DNA from: LMUY01 sp965199095
Lineage (GTDB): Bacteria; Pseudomonadota; Alphaproteobacteria; Acetobacterales; Acetobacteraceae
DNA length: 64,000 bases
Direction of reading: 5' to 3'
NCBI GenBank assembly: GCA_965199095.1
Contig: CBDAQM010000006.1
Span: forward strand, 248,001-312,000
Shown one piece after another: positions 26,008-34,478 of this stretch. The notes beneath the pieces were generated by a model. The model was not told the origin of the DNA, made no database searches, and saw only the letters and a list, made by a program, of their open reading frames with translations. Both the position numbers and the translations under genes were made by a program. Every line of letters starts with the position of its first letter. Within the stretch, counting starts at the first letter, position 1.

Positions 26008-26672
26008 GACTGCACCAAATCCCATTTCGCCATCTTGCGGATTTCCGCCTCCATCATCGCTTCGTCCGCCCGCCACTCGGCGGCTTCGTCCACCGCGCCG
26101 GCCAGGAGGGCCTTGTACATATCCCGCGGGATTTCCTCCGTGCCGAACTGCTGGAGGTGAGAGGTGACGAACTGCGTGTCCAGCAGCCGGTAGCCGCCCG
26201 CCCGCAGCCGCGCCACCAGATGCACCAGCGCCACCTTGGACGCGTCGCGCGCCATGCTGAACATGCTCTCGCCGAAAAAGGCGCCACCCAGGCTGACCCC
26301 GTACAGCCCCCCCACCAGCATCCCGTCCGCGCGGCATTCCACGCTGTGGGCGTGGCCGCTGTCGTGCAGGTCACCGAACAGCCGCTCGATATCGCGGTTG
26401 ATCCAGGTGTCTTCGCGGCCCGGCATGGCGGTGGCGCAAGCGGCGATGACGGCCGCGAAGTCCTGGTCCACCGTCACCGTGTAGGGGCCGCGCATCACGG
26501 TGCGCAACAGGCGCCGCGGCGCGTGGAACCGGTCAAGCGGCAGGATGCCGCGAAACTCCGGGTCCAGCCAATAGAGCCGGTTGCTGCGCCGGGTCTCTGC
26601 CATGGGGAAGAGGCCCACGCGGTAAGCGCGCAGCAGCAGCTCGGGCGTGACCTCGACGGTGCGTCGCGACAT
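26004..26672 (-). CDS. aat: Leucyl/phenylalanyl-tRNA-protein transferase
   Basis: A 222-residue N-end-rule enzyme that transfers Leu or Phe from tRNA to proteins with N-terminal Arg or Lys, marking them for ClpAP. Diagnostic segments are YRVGLFPMAE, WLDPEFRGILPLDRFH, TWINRDI, HSVECR, LVGGLYGVSLGGAFFGESMFS and LLDTQFVTSHLQQFG. Start is placed at ATG 26672 (MSRRTVEV); a GTG at 26690 is possible. It heads an operon of four genes that all overlap by 4 bp, so the two exported proteins and the MsrQ-like protein depend on its translation. Confidence 0.95.
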   Translation of the reverse strand: MSRRTVEVTPELLLRAYRVGLFPMAETRRSNRLYWLDPEFRGILPLDRFHAPRRLLRTVMRGPYTVTVDQDFAAVIAACATAMPGREDTWINRDIERLFGDLHDSGHAHSVECRADGMLVGGLYGVSLGGAFFGESMFSMARDASKVALVHLVARLRAGGYRLLDTQFVTSHLQQFGTEEIPRDMYKALLAGAVDEAAEWRADEAMMEAEIRKMAKWDLVQS

Positions 26673-26722
26673 TGCGCGGGACAGTAGCACGGCTCTGGCG
26701 GGGGTTCACGTTTCAAACCGCA

Positions 26723-27529
26723 TCAGACGTCCATTGTGACAGACACCGGGACGTGGTCGGAGGTCTGCGGCCAATCCCGCGCCTCCTTCAGCACCGTCAT
26801 GGCGCGCAAGCCCGGCGCGAGGTCCGGCGTCACCCAGATGTGGTCCAGCCGACGTCCCCGGTCCGACAGGCGCCAATCCCGGTTCCGGTATGACCACCAC
26901 GTATACAGCTTCTGCTCCGCGGGCACGAAATGGCGGACCGCGTCGTGCCACCCGGCGCGTTGCCAGGCGAGCAGGTGCGCCACCTCCACCGGCGTATGGC
27001 TGACCACGGTGAGGAGCTGTTTGTGGCTCCAGACATCCTGCTCCAGCGGCGCGATGTTCAGGTCGCCCACCAGGACCGCCCGGCGCAGCAGCGGCCTGGC
27101 GGCGAACCAGTTCGTCGCCTGGCTGACGAAGGCGAGTTTGTGGGCGAATTTGTCGTTGACCGCCGGGTCAGGCACGTCGCCGCCGGCCGGCACGTAGAAA
27201 TCGTGCAACTCCAACGGGCCGGACGGCAGGTCGAGGGCGACCTGCAAGTGGCGGCAATCGCCCTTCTCGCACCAGTCGGGGGCGTCTTCGTCCACGGCGA
27301 GCGGGATGCGCGACAGGATCGCCACGCCGTTATAGCCCTTCATGCCGCGCCGGGCGACATAGGGATAGCCGAGCGCCGGTGGCCCGGCGTCCGGAAACAA
27401 CTCGTCCGGGACCTTCGTCTCCTGCAGGCAGATGACGTCCGGGTCCAGCGCCGCCACCAGCCGCTCCAGCAGCGGCAAGCGCAGCCGGAGGGAGTTGATG
27501 TTCCAGGTTGCGAGTCGCAAGACGGCCAT
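26723..27529 (-). CDS. xthA: Exodeoxyribonuclease III
   Basis: A 268-residue Mg-dependent AP endonuclease/3'-5' exonuclease of base-excision repair. The endonuclease-exonuclease-phosphatase fold is clear: LATWNINSLRLR, CLQETKVPD (catalytic Glu), the Tyr of LHDFYVPAGG, VGDLNIAP (Asp/Asn), WWSYRNRDW, RLDHIWVT and the final SDHVPVSV. The start is ATG 27529 (MAVLRLATWN). The frame runs further up without family sequence. It is divergent from the second livK. Confidence 0.95.
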   Translation of the reverse strand: MAVLRLATWNINSLRLRLPLLERLVAALDPDVICLQETKVPDELFPDAGPPALGYPYVARRGMKGYNGVAILSRIPLAVDEDAPDWCEKGDCRHLQVALDLPSGPLELHDFYVPAGGDVPDPAVNDKFAHKLAFVSQATNWFAARPLLRRAVLVGDLNIAPLEQDVWSHKQLLTVVSHTPVEVAHLLAWQRAGWHDAVRHFVPAEQKLYTWWSYRNRDWRLSDRGRRLDHIWVTPDLAPGLRAMTVLKEARDWPQTSDHVPVSVTMDV

Positions 27530-27636
27530 GCCGCATCTTACCGGCCCGGCGCAGCGGGCCAACCGGCCTGCTTGACCGCCGGTTCGGTTCCGATAGAAGT
27601 CCTGGCAAGACAAACCCTTGCAAGCAGGAAACGCCG

Positions 27637-28755
27637 ATGAACCGCAGGCACTTCGTGGCAGCCCTCGCCGGCGTGCTGGCGCTGGCGGGCGCCGCGCGCG
27701 CGCAGGAGCCCGTACAGCTCGGGTCGATCGAGATCCTGTCTGGCCCGAACGCGGCCTATGGCGTCGCCATCAAGGCCGGGCTGGAACTGGCGCTGGACGA
27801 GGTGAATGCGACCGGCGTGCTGGGCGGCCGCAAGATCAACCTGACCGTCGAGGACAGCGCCGCCAACAAGGACCAGGCCATCAACGCCGCCCGCAAGCTG
27901 ATCGGGCGGGACAAGGTGGTCGCCATCATCGGGCCGACCCTGTCCAACGAGATGTTCGCCGTCGGCCCGGTGGCCAACGAGCGGCATATCCCGATCGTCG
28001 GCACCTCCACGACGGCGACCGGCATCACGGCGATCGGCGACTACGTGTTCCGCACCTCACTGCCGGAAAGTGACGTCATTCCAGTCACTTTGAAGAAGGC
28101 GATCAGCCGCGGGGTGAAGACGATCGCCCTGATGTATGCCAATGACGACGCGTTCTCCAAATCGGGCTTCGACGTGATGAAGGCGGCGGCCGAGAAGGCC
28201 GGGCTGAAGATCGTCGACATCGAGAGCTTCGGCAGCAAGGACAGCGACTTCTCGGCCCAGCTTACCAAGATCAAGGAGCTGAAGCCGGATGCGGTCGGCA
28301 TTTCCGCGCTGGTGGAACCCGTCTCCGGCGTGTTGCTGGCGGCGCGGCAACTCGGCTTCGGGCCGGAGACGCTGTTCATCGGCGGCAACGGCAGCAACTC
28401 GCCCAAATTGGGTGAGATCGCGGGCAAGGCGGCGGACGGCCTGCTGGTCGGCAGCCCCTGGTTCATCGGCAAGCCGACGCCTGACAACGTGAAATTCGTT
28501 GCGGACTTCCAGAAGAAATACGGCAGGGAGCCGGACCAGTTCGCCGCCCAGGCCTATGATGCGATGAAGATCGTGGCCGCCGCGATCGACCGGGCCGGCG
28601 CTGCGGACTCGGTGAAGATCCGCGACGCGCTGATGCAGACCAAGTTCGACGGCGTCATGGGCCCGTTCTCCTTCACGCCGGGCCGCGACCCGGCCTCGAC
28701 CGAAGGCGTGGTGGTCCTCGTCATGCAGGACGGCAAATTCAGCATCGCGCCGTAG
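27637..28755 (+). CDS. livK: Branched-chain amino acid-type ABC substrate-binding protein
   Basis: A 372-residue periplasmic binding protein. Signal peptide: NRRHFVAALAGVLALAGAARA, again with an Arg pair. The mature chain reads VQLGSIEILSGPNAAYGVAIKAG and has the LivK-family IIGPTLSNEMFAVGPVANE loop. ATG 27637 follows AGGA. It heads a plus-strand operon livK-H-M-G-F. A perfect 26-base palindrome separates it from livH. Confidence 0.92.
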   Translation: MNRRHFVAALAGVLALAGAARAQEPVQLGSIEILSGPNAAYGVAIKAGLELALDEVNATGVLGGRKINLTVEDSAANKDQAINAARKLIGRDKVVAIIGPTLSNEMFAVGPVANERHIPIVGTSTTATGITAIGDYVFRTSLPESDVIPVTLKKAISRGVKTIALMYANDDAFSKSGFDVMKAAAEKAGLKIVDIESFGSKDSDFSAQLTKIKELKPDAVGISALVEPVSGVLLAARQLGFGPETLFIGGNGSNSPKLGEIAGKAADGLLVGSPWFIGKPTPDNVKFVADFQKKYGREPDQFAAQAYDAMKIVAAAIDRAGAADSVKIRDALMQTKFDGVMGPFSFTPGRDPASTEGVVVLVMQDGKFSIAP

Positions 28756-28784
28756 CCGCGGGCATGGCAGCAACGCTCACGCAA

Positions 28785-28810
28785 GCCTTCTCCCGCCGGC
28801 GGGAGAAGGC
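28785..28810. repeat. Perfect 26-base palindrome between livK and livH
   Basis: GCCTTCTCCCGCC is followed immediately by its exact reverse complement. On mRNA this would form a very stable 11- to 13-bp hairpin 30 bases after the livK stop. It could be an attenuator or a 3'-end protector that keeps livK expression above the membrane genes. There is no T-run, so full termination is not expected. Confidence 0.7.
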
Positions 28811-28837
28811 GATGAACCATGTGGTCATGCAGCGCGG

Positions 28838-29719
28838 ATGTTAGCCCAACAACTCGTCAACGGCGTGCTGCTCGGGGCCACCTACGCGCTGTTCGCACTC
28901 GGCTTCACGCTGATGTTCGGCGTGCTGAAGGTGATCAACCTTACCTACGGGTTCTACTTCTCCGCCGGCGCGCTGATCGCGCTTTGGCTGGTGCGGGCGT
29001 TCGGCCTCGGCATCTGGACGGCCCTGCCGCTGGCCGCCGCCGCCGCCGGGGCGATCGCCGTGGTGGTGGACTGGCTGCTGCTGACCCGGCTGCGCCGCGC
29101 CAAGGCGCCGGAACTGGCCTCGCTGATGGTGACGCTGGGCGCGGTCCTGGCGCTCAATTCGGCGCTGACGGCGTGGCTCGGCTCCGACATCCGGCGCTTG
29201 CCGCCCAGCGTGATCAGCGGGCAGGCACTGCAGCTCGGCCCGGTGCGGGTGACGCTGGCGCAGTTGCTGATCCTGGCCGGCGTCGCGGTGCTGATCGCGG
29301 CGCTGGTCTGGCTGCTGCGGGGCACGAAGCTGGGCCTGGCGATCCGCGCCATGGCCGACCGGCCGGACGCCGCCGAGCTGATGGGGATCGACACGGCGCG
29401 GGCGGCCGCGATCGTCTCCTTCCTGTCGGGCTGCCTGGCCGGGGCGGGCGGCGTGCTGATCGGGCTGCAGCGCAACGCGATCGATCCGTATATGGGCGAG
29501 GAGATGATGCTCCGCGGCTTCGTCGTCATCATCGTCGGCGGGCTCGGCGATATCGGTGGCGCCGTCATCGCCGGCATGCTGCTGGGGCTGCTTGAGGTGC
29601 TGACCGCCGCCTATGTCAGCTCCAACCTGAAGGAGGCGGTGGCGTTCCTGGTGCTGGTGGCGGTGCTGTGGACGCGGCCCTCCGGGTTGTTCGGGCGGGC
29701 GGTGGTGCGGCGTGCGTGA
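28838..29719 (+). CDS. livH: Branched-chain amino acid-type ABC permease LivH
   Basis: A 293-residue inner-membrane permease. It begins QQLVNGVLLGATYALFALGF, then VLKVINLTYGFYFSAGALIA, and has the late GLGDIGGAVIAGMLLGLLEV and LWTRPSGLFGRAVVRR segments typical of LivH. The ATG at 28838 is just after the palindrome. It dimerises with LivM. Confidence 0.94.
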   Translation: MLAQQLVNGVLLGATYALFALGFTLMFGVLKVINLTYGFYFSAGALIALWLVRAFGLGIWTALPLAAAAAGAIAVVVDWLLLTRLRRAKAPELASLMVTLGAVLALNSALTAWLGSDIRRLPPSVISGQALQLGPVRVTLAQLLILAGVAVLIAALVWLLRGTKLGLAIRAMADRPDAAELMGIDTARAAAIVSFLSGCLAGAGGVLIGLQRNAIDPYMGEEMMLRGFVVIIVGGLGDIGGAVIAGMLLGLLEVLTAAYVSSNLKEAVAFLVLVAVLWTRPSGLFGRAVVRRA

Positions 29720-29731
29720 GGGCCCAACGCC

Positions 29732-30580
29732 ATGACCATCCCTCCCTGGCTGGATGACTTCCTGTGGACCTACGGCAACCTGATCCACTCCTTGGGCGTG
29801 AACGGCCTGCTGGCGCTGTCCATGTACGTCGTGCTGGCGGTCGGGCAGCTTTCGCTCGGGCAGGCCGCCTTCATGGGGTTGGGGGCCTACTCCTCGGCGC
29901 TGATGACGCTGTCGCTCGGCTGGCCGTTCTGGGCGGTGCTGCCGCTGTCGATCGTGGCGCCCGTGGTGTTCGCCCTCATCATCGGGCTGCCGACGTTGCG
30001 GCTGTCCGGCGTGTACCTGGCCATCGCCACCATCGGCTTGGGCGAGGTGCTGCGCGCGGTCTACATCAACGTGGACCTGTTCGGCGGCGCGCTGGGCCTG
30101 TCCGGCATCCCGGAGCAGGCGGACAACACCATGATCTACGGCCTGCTGGCCGCAGCCATCGGCACGCTATGGCTGGTCGGGCGCAGCGGCATCGGCCGGG
30201 CGATGGAGGCGATGCGCGAGGACGAAACCGCCGCCGCCGTGATGGGCGTCAACCTGCTGCGCTACAAGATGGGCGCGCTGGTGGCCTCCGCCGTGCTGGC
30301 CGGCCTGGCGGGGTGCCTGAACGCGCATGTCTCCTCCTTCATTGGCCCCGGGGAGTATGGGTTTGAGCCAGCGGTCACGATCCTGTCCTTCGCGCTGCTG
30401 GGCGGCATCGGCACGCCGGTGGCGCCGGTGGTCGGCGCGTTCATCCTGACGCTGCTGCCCGAGTTGCTACGCAGCCTGTCCGACCTGCGTCTGGTGCTGA
30501 ACGGCGTGATCATCGTCATCGCGGTGCTGTTCCTGCCCGGCGGCCTGCTGCCATTCCGCCTGCGGCGACGCGCCGCGTGA
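29732..30580 (+). CDS. livM: Branched-chain amino acid-type ABC permease LivM
   Basis: A 282-residue inner-membrane permease: YVVLAVGQLSLGQAAFMGLG, a GLPTLRLSGVYLAIATIGLG segment, the EAA-like coupling loop AMEAMREDETAAAVMGVN, and LPGGLLPFRLRRRAA at the C-terminus. It is 12 bp after livH, and its stop overlaps the livG GTG start (GTGA). Compare the first Liv operon, where this protein is joined to LivG. Confidence 0.94.
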   Translation: MTIPPWLDDFLWTYGNLIHSLGVNGLLALSMYVVLAVGQLSLGQAAFMGLGAYSSALMTLSLGWPFWAVLPLSIVAPVVFALIIGLPTLRLSGVYLAIATIGLGEVLRAVYINVDLFGGALGLSGIPEQADNTMIYGLLAAAIGTLWLVGRSGIGRAMEAMREDETAAAVMGVNLLRYKMGALVASAVLAGLAGCLNAHVSSFIGPGEYGFEPAVTILSFALLGGIGTPVAPVVGAFILTLLPELLRSLSDLRLVLNGVIIVIAVLFLPGGLLPFRLRRRAA

Positions 30581-31382
30581 CCCCCCTGCTGGAGGTGAGC
30601 GGCCTCACCCGGCGGTTCGCCGGGCTGGTGGCCGTGGACGGCGTGGACCTGAGCGTGGCGAGCGGCGGCATCCACGCCGTGATCGGCCCGAACGGCGCGG
30701 GCAAGACCACGCTGTTCAACCTCGTCTCCGGCCTGCTGCCGCCCAGCGCCGGGCGCATCGTGCTGGCGGGCGAGGACGTGACGCACCTGCCGGCGCATCG
30801 CCGGGCCGCGTTGGGCGTGGCGCGCACGTTCCAGAACATCCGCATCTTCGGCGCCATGACCGTGCTGGAAAACGTGCTGACCGGGCTGCACACGATGGCC
30901 CGCGCCAGCCTGCCCGAAGTGGTCGCCCGCCTGCCCCGCTTCCGCCGCCAGGAACGCGCCGCGGTGGCGGCGGCCGAGGCGGCGCTGGACCTGGTCGGGT
31001 TGCGCCCGCAGGCGAAGGCGCGCGCCGCCAGCCTGTCCTACGGCGATGCGCGGCGGCTGGAGATCGCCCGGGCGATGGCCTCCCGCCCTCGCCTGCTGCT
31101 GCTGGACGAGCCGGCGGCCGGCTTGAACCCGGCGGAGACCACCCGGCTGGCCGAACTCGTCCGTACCATCCGGGCCGCCGGGACCACCGTGCTGCTGGTC
31201 GAGCACGACATGGGCTTCGTGATGGACATCTCCGACGACGTGACGGTGCTGAGTTTCGGCCGCCGCATCTTCGGCGGCGCGCCCGCCGCGGTACGGCAGG
31301 ATCCGGCGGTCATCGAGGCATATCTGGGCCACAAGGTGGCGGCCAAGCTGGCGGCCGGCGCCCGCGCGGGCGTTCGCGGCGC

Positions 31383-31386
<4 letters not shown>
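30577..31386 (+). CDS. livG: Branched-chain amino acid-type ABC ATPase LivG
   Basis: A 269-residue ATPase. Walker A GPNGAGKTT, the LivG-type GVARTFQNIRIFGAMTVLENV, signature LSYGDARRLEIARAM and Walker B LLLLDEPAAGLNPAE are present. The GTG start at 30577 overlaps livM, and the stop overlaps the livF GTG. It works as a heterodimer with LivF. Confidence 0.95.
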
Positions 31387-32096
<710 letters not shown>

Positions 32097-32213
32097 CGCG
32101 AAAATGTGATCGTTCCCGTTACAAGCCGACGCAAAGAAACCACAAACGGCACGTATATCGTTCGATACGACAGTAAGCGATTCGTTTGCTTCGATGTTTT
32201 CAGGAGTTCCTCA

Positions 32214-32483
32214 ATGAGCCCGAAACTCGGTCTGCTTGTAGCTGTCCCGGTGACGGTCGGCCTGCTTGCGGCATCCTCCCCGGCACACGCGTATGGGCGG
32301 TATGGCTACGGCTTTGGTCCGGGCCCGGCGATTGCCGGTGCGATCGTCGGTTTGGGCGTGGGCGCCGCCATCGCGGGGGCCTATGCGCCGCGCTACTACG
32401 CGCCGCCCGCCTACTACGCGCCGCCGCCGGTCTATTACGCGCCGCCGCCGGTGTACTACGGCTATCCCGGCTACTACCGCTGA
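32214..32483 (+). CDS. Small exported Gly/Tyr/Pro-rich protein
   Basis: An 89-residue protein with a Sec signal peptide ending in AHA before YGRYGYGFG. A Gly/Ala-rich hydrophobic stretch (PAIAGAIVGLGVGAAIAGAYA) follows, then a tail of short repeats of the type YYAPPPVYY. The DNA of the tail is itself repetitive. AGGAG (32202-32206) stands 7 bases before the ATG. The 117 bases upstream are less G+C-rich and may carry its own promoter. Such proteins are common in alphaproteobacteria and usually called hypothetical; an envelope or surface role is likely, but nothing more can be said. Confidence 0.75.
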   Translation: MSPKLGLLVAVPVTVGLLAASSPAHAYGRYGYGFGPGPAIAGAIVGLGVGAAIAGAYAPRYYAPPAYYAPPPVYYAPPPVYYGYPGYYR

Positions 32484-32488
32484 CCCTC

Positions 32489-32521
32489 CTCCAGCCCTCG
32501 CCGCCTCTGCGGGGGCTGGAG
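32489..32521. terminator. Hairpin between convergent genes
   Basis: CTCCAGCCC (32489-32497) pairs with GGGCTGGAG (32513-32521) around a 15-base loop. It lies between the ends of the small exported protein and the FAH-family gene. No T-run follows, so it may be a bidirectional but inefficient terminator. Confidence 0.5.
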
Positions 32522-32541
32522 ATCGGCGTCGTCGGCTAGCG

Positions 32542-33225
32542 CTAGACGATCCTGGTCCGGACGGTTCCGACGCCGGCCACCGAGCCTTCCAACACATCGC
32601 CCTTTCCACACGCTGCAACGCCTTCCGGCGTCCCGGTGAAAATCAGGTCGCCGGGTTCCAATCGAACCAGCCTGGAGAGATAGGCGATAACCTCCGGCAC
32701 GCTCCAGATGAGCTGGTCTATATCTGAGGTTTGCCGCACCTCTCCATTCACTCTCAGCTCGATATGCCCTCTGCCGGGGTTTATGGAGCCGGCTGGGACA
32801 AGATCGCTGATCGGTGCGGAATGGTCAAAGCCTTTGGCCATGTCCCACGGCCGACCGAGCTTTTTGGCCTCGCCTTGCAGATCCCGCCGGGTCATGTCCA
32901 ACCCGGTGCCGTATCCCCAGATGTGGTTCAGCGCCTTGGCTTCGGCGATATCGGCGCCTCCCGTCCCAATGGCGACGACTTGCTCGATTTCATGGTGCAG
33001 GTCCGACGTCTGCACCGGGTAAGGCATGTCGGCCCCACCGGTGACGAGCGAGTCGGCTGGCTTGGTGAAGAAGAACGGCGGTTCGCGGTCCGGATCGTGC
33101 CCCATCTCACGGGCATGCGCGGCATAGTTGCGGCCGACGCAGAAGATGCGGCGCACCGGAAACACGCCGCCGCCCACCACGGGCACGGTGACGGGAGGAA
33201 CGGGCGGGATAACGGTGTCGGCCAT
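32542..33225 (-). CDS. Fumarylacetoacetate hydrolase-family protein
   Basis: A 227-residue enzyme of the FAH superfamily (hydrolases, decarboxylases and isomerases of 2-oxo acid catabolism). Present are IFCVGRNYAAHAREMG, FFFTKPADSL, the metal ligands in DLHHEIEQVVAIG, and the late GDLIFTGTPEGVAA. The compact size matches the YcgM/acylpyruvate hydrolase group. The start is ATG 33225 with GAAGGG upstream; a longer form would add ten residues. It diverges from the AraC-type regulator, which may control it. Confidence 0.88.
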   Translation of the reverse strand: MADTVIPPVPPVTVPVVGGGVFPVRRIFCVGRNYAAHAREMGHDPDREPPFFFTKPADSLVTGGADMPYPVQTSDLHHEIEQVVAIGTGGADIAEAKALNHIWGYGTGLDMTRRDLQGEAKKLGRPWDMAKGFDHSAPISDLVPAGSINPGRGHIELRVNGEVRQTSDIDQLIWSVPEVIAYLSRLVRLEPGDLIFTGTPEGVAACGKGDVLEGSVAGVGTVRTRIV

Positions 33226-33534
33226 GCGGAAGCCCTTCGATCGGAGGATCACAGGTTACTGCCGGGCATCCAATTCGACCACCCTGCTAGAACCTATTGG
33301 CTGGAATCTAACGCTTGAGACCCGCCGAAAATAGCGGCTCCCGACCAGACCAGACTCTTGCGTGCGCATGTGGCCGTTTTCTCGTCCGACAATCAATTAT
33401 TCCGACTTCTCAAACCAGGACAGGTTCGACGGACACGTTTTAGGTGGCTCACACGAGGTGGTTTGACGGACAGCAACTCGGATCGCCCTATGCGCGGTGT
33501 TAGACACACAACCTCTCGGAAGGTGTCCGAGTTG
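33226..33534. promoter_or_regulatory. 309-bp divergent control region (FAH-family gene / AraC-type regulator)
   Basis: No gene is assigned here. The frame of the regulator stays open back to 33358, but that part does not look like family sequence. Two direct repeats of GTTyGACGGACA lie at 33424-33435 and 33461-33472, 37 bases apart, that is about 3.5 helical turns. They could be binding half-sites for the regulator. This is an unproven suggestion. Confidence 0.35.
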
Positions 33535-34338
33535 ATGCCCGGCCGAAAGCACATCGTCGCGCAACACCGCTCCGCGCTGCCCGGCGTCGAGGCGCTGACG
33601 CTACTGACCGACCATGCCTTCCCACGCCATTCGCATGACGGTTTTGGGATCGGTGTTATGGCTGCTGGCGCACAGCGGTCATGGAGCGGGATCGGCTGGG
33701 TGGAGGCCGAGGCCGGCGATATCATCACAGTGAACCCGGGCGAGATGCACGACGGCGCCCCGATCGGCGGTGCGCGCGGCTGGCGGATGCTCTACCTGGA
33801 CCCTGCCCTTGTCATCCGCGAGTTGGTGGACGAGGGCGAAGACCAACTGGAGATCGCGCGTCCCGTCCTACGTGACCCGGTGCTTGTGGGCCTTTTCGCC
33901 CGTCTCTTTGCACAGGCGACCGCCACGGTGCCGGAGCCTCTTGCCCCGGAGGAAGAGCTGTTGCGGACCCTGGTCCGCCTCCTGCGGCGGCATGGGACGC
34001 GCTTGCGTCCAGTGTCCCGAGCAAGTCCTGCAGTGGCGATGGCTCGGCAGCGCCTGGAAGAGGCGCCGGAGGTTCCAGCCACCCTGGCCGAACTGGCGGC
34101 GCTGTCCGGGTTGAGCCGTTTCCAACTGCTGCGCGGCTTCGCACGCGAAACGGGCGTCACGCCGCACGCCTACCTTCTCCAGCGCCGCGTACGGCTCGCC
34201 CGGCAGCTTCTCATTGCTGGTCGCACTCCTGCCGAAGCGGCGCAGGACTCGGGCTTCGCGGACCAGAGCCACATGACCCGCGCCTTCCGCCGTCAGTTCG
34301 GCGTCACCCCTGCCCGCTACCGGGCCGCCGTCGCCTAA
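33535..34338 (+). CDS. AraC-family transcriptional regulator
   Basis: A 267-residue regulator. The N-terminal cupin (AraC_binding type: FPRHSHDGFGIGVM, VNPGEMHDGAP) senses a ligand. Two C-terminal helix-turn-helix motifs follow (TLAELAALSGLSRFQLLRGF and TPAEAAQDSGFADQSHMTRA, then FRRQFGVTPARYR). The start is ATG 33535 (MPGRKHIV); GTG 33523 or TTG 33532 are alternatives. It is divergent from the FAH-family gene, a likely target. Confidence 0.88.
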   Translation: MPGRKHIVAQHRSALPGVEALTLLTDHAFPRHSHDGFGIGVMAAGAQRSWSGIGWVEAEAGDIITVNPGEMHDGAPIGGARGWRMLYLDPALVIRELVDEGEDQLEIARPVLRDPVLVGLFARLFAQATATVPEPLAPEEELLRTLVRLLRRHGTRLRPVSRASPAVAMARQRLEEAPEVPATLAELAALSGLSRFQLLRGFARETGVTPHAYLLQRRVRLARQLLIAGRTPAEAAQDSGFADQSHMTRAFRRQFGVTPARYRAAVA

Positions 34339-34343
34339 GACAG

Positions 34344-34388
34344 TCGACAAATAAGTGCGTCGGCACGTCGACAAAGCTGCCGCTTAAA
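34344..34388. repeat. 45-bp dispersed repeat, copy 1
   Basis: This stretch matches 57315-57359 at 42 of 45 positions, in the same orientation. The core GTCGG-CACG-(C/T)CGAC can fold as a short hairpin; the one change in the stem gives a G-U pair. It lies 5 bp after the AraC-type regulator stop. It is not part of any gene I see. Confidence 0.7.
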
Positions 34389-34478
34389 CAAAGGCTAAGG
34401 GCGCCAGGCTGCAATCCCGTTCAAGACACCCGCGCTTGCCCCTGAAAGGAATGGCCTGGACCAGAAAGGGGCAGGCGT

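Noticed and set aside
33358..33534. N-terminal extension of the AraC-type regulator.
   Set aside because: The added 59 residues have no regulator-like pattern, and the cupin domain begins after ATG 33535.
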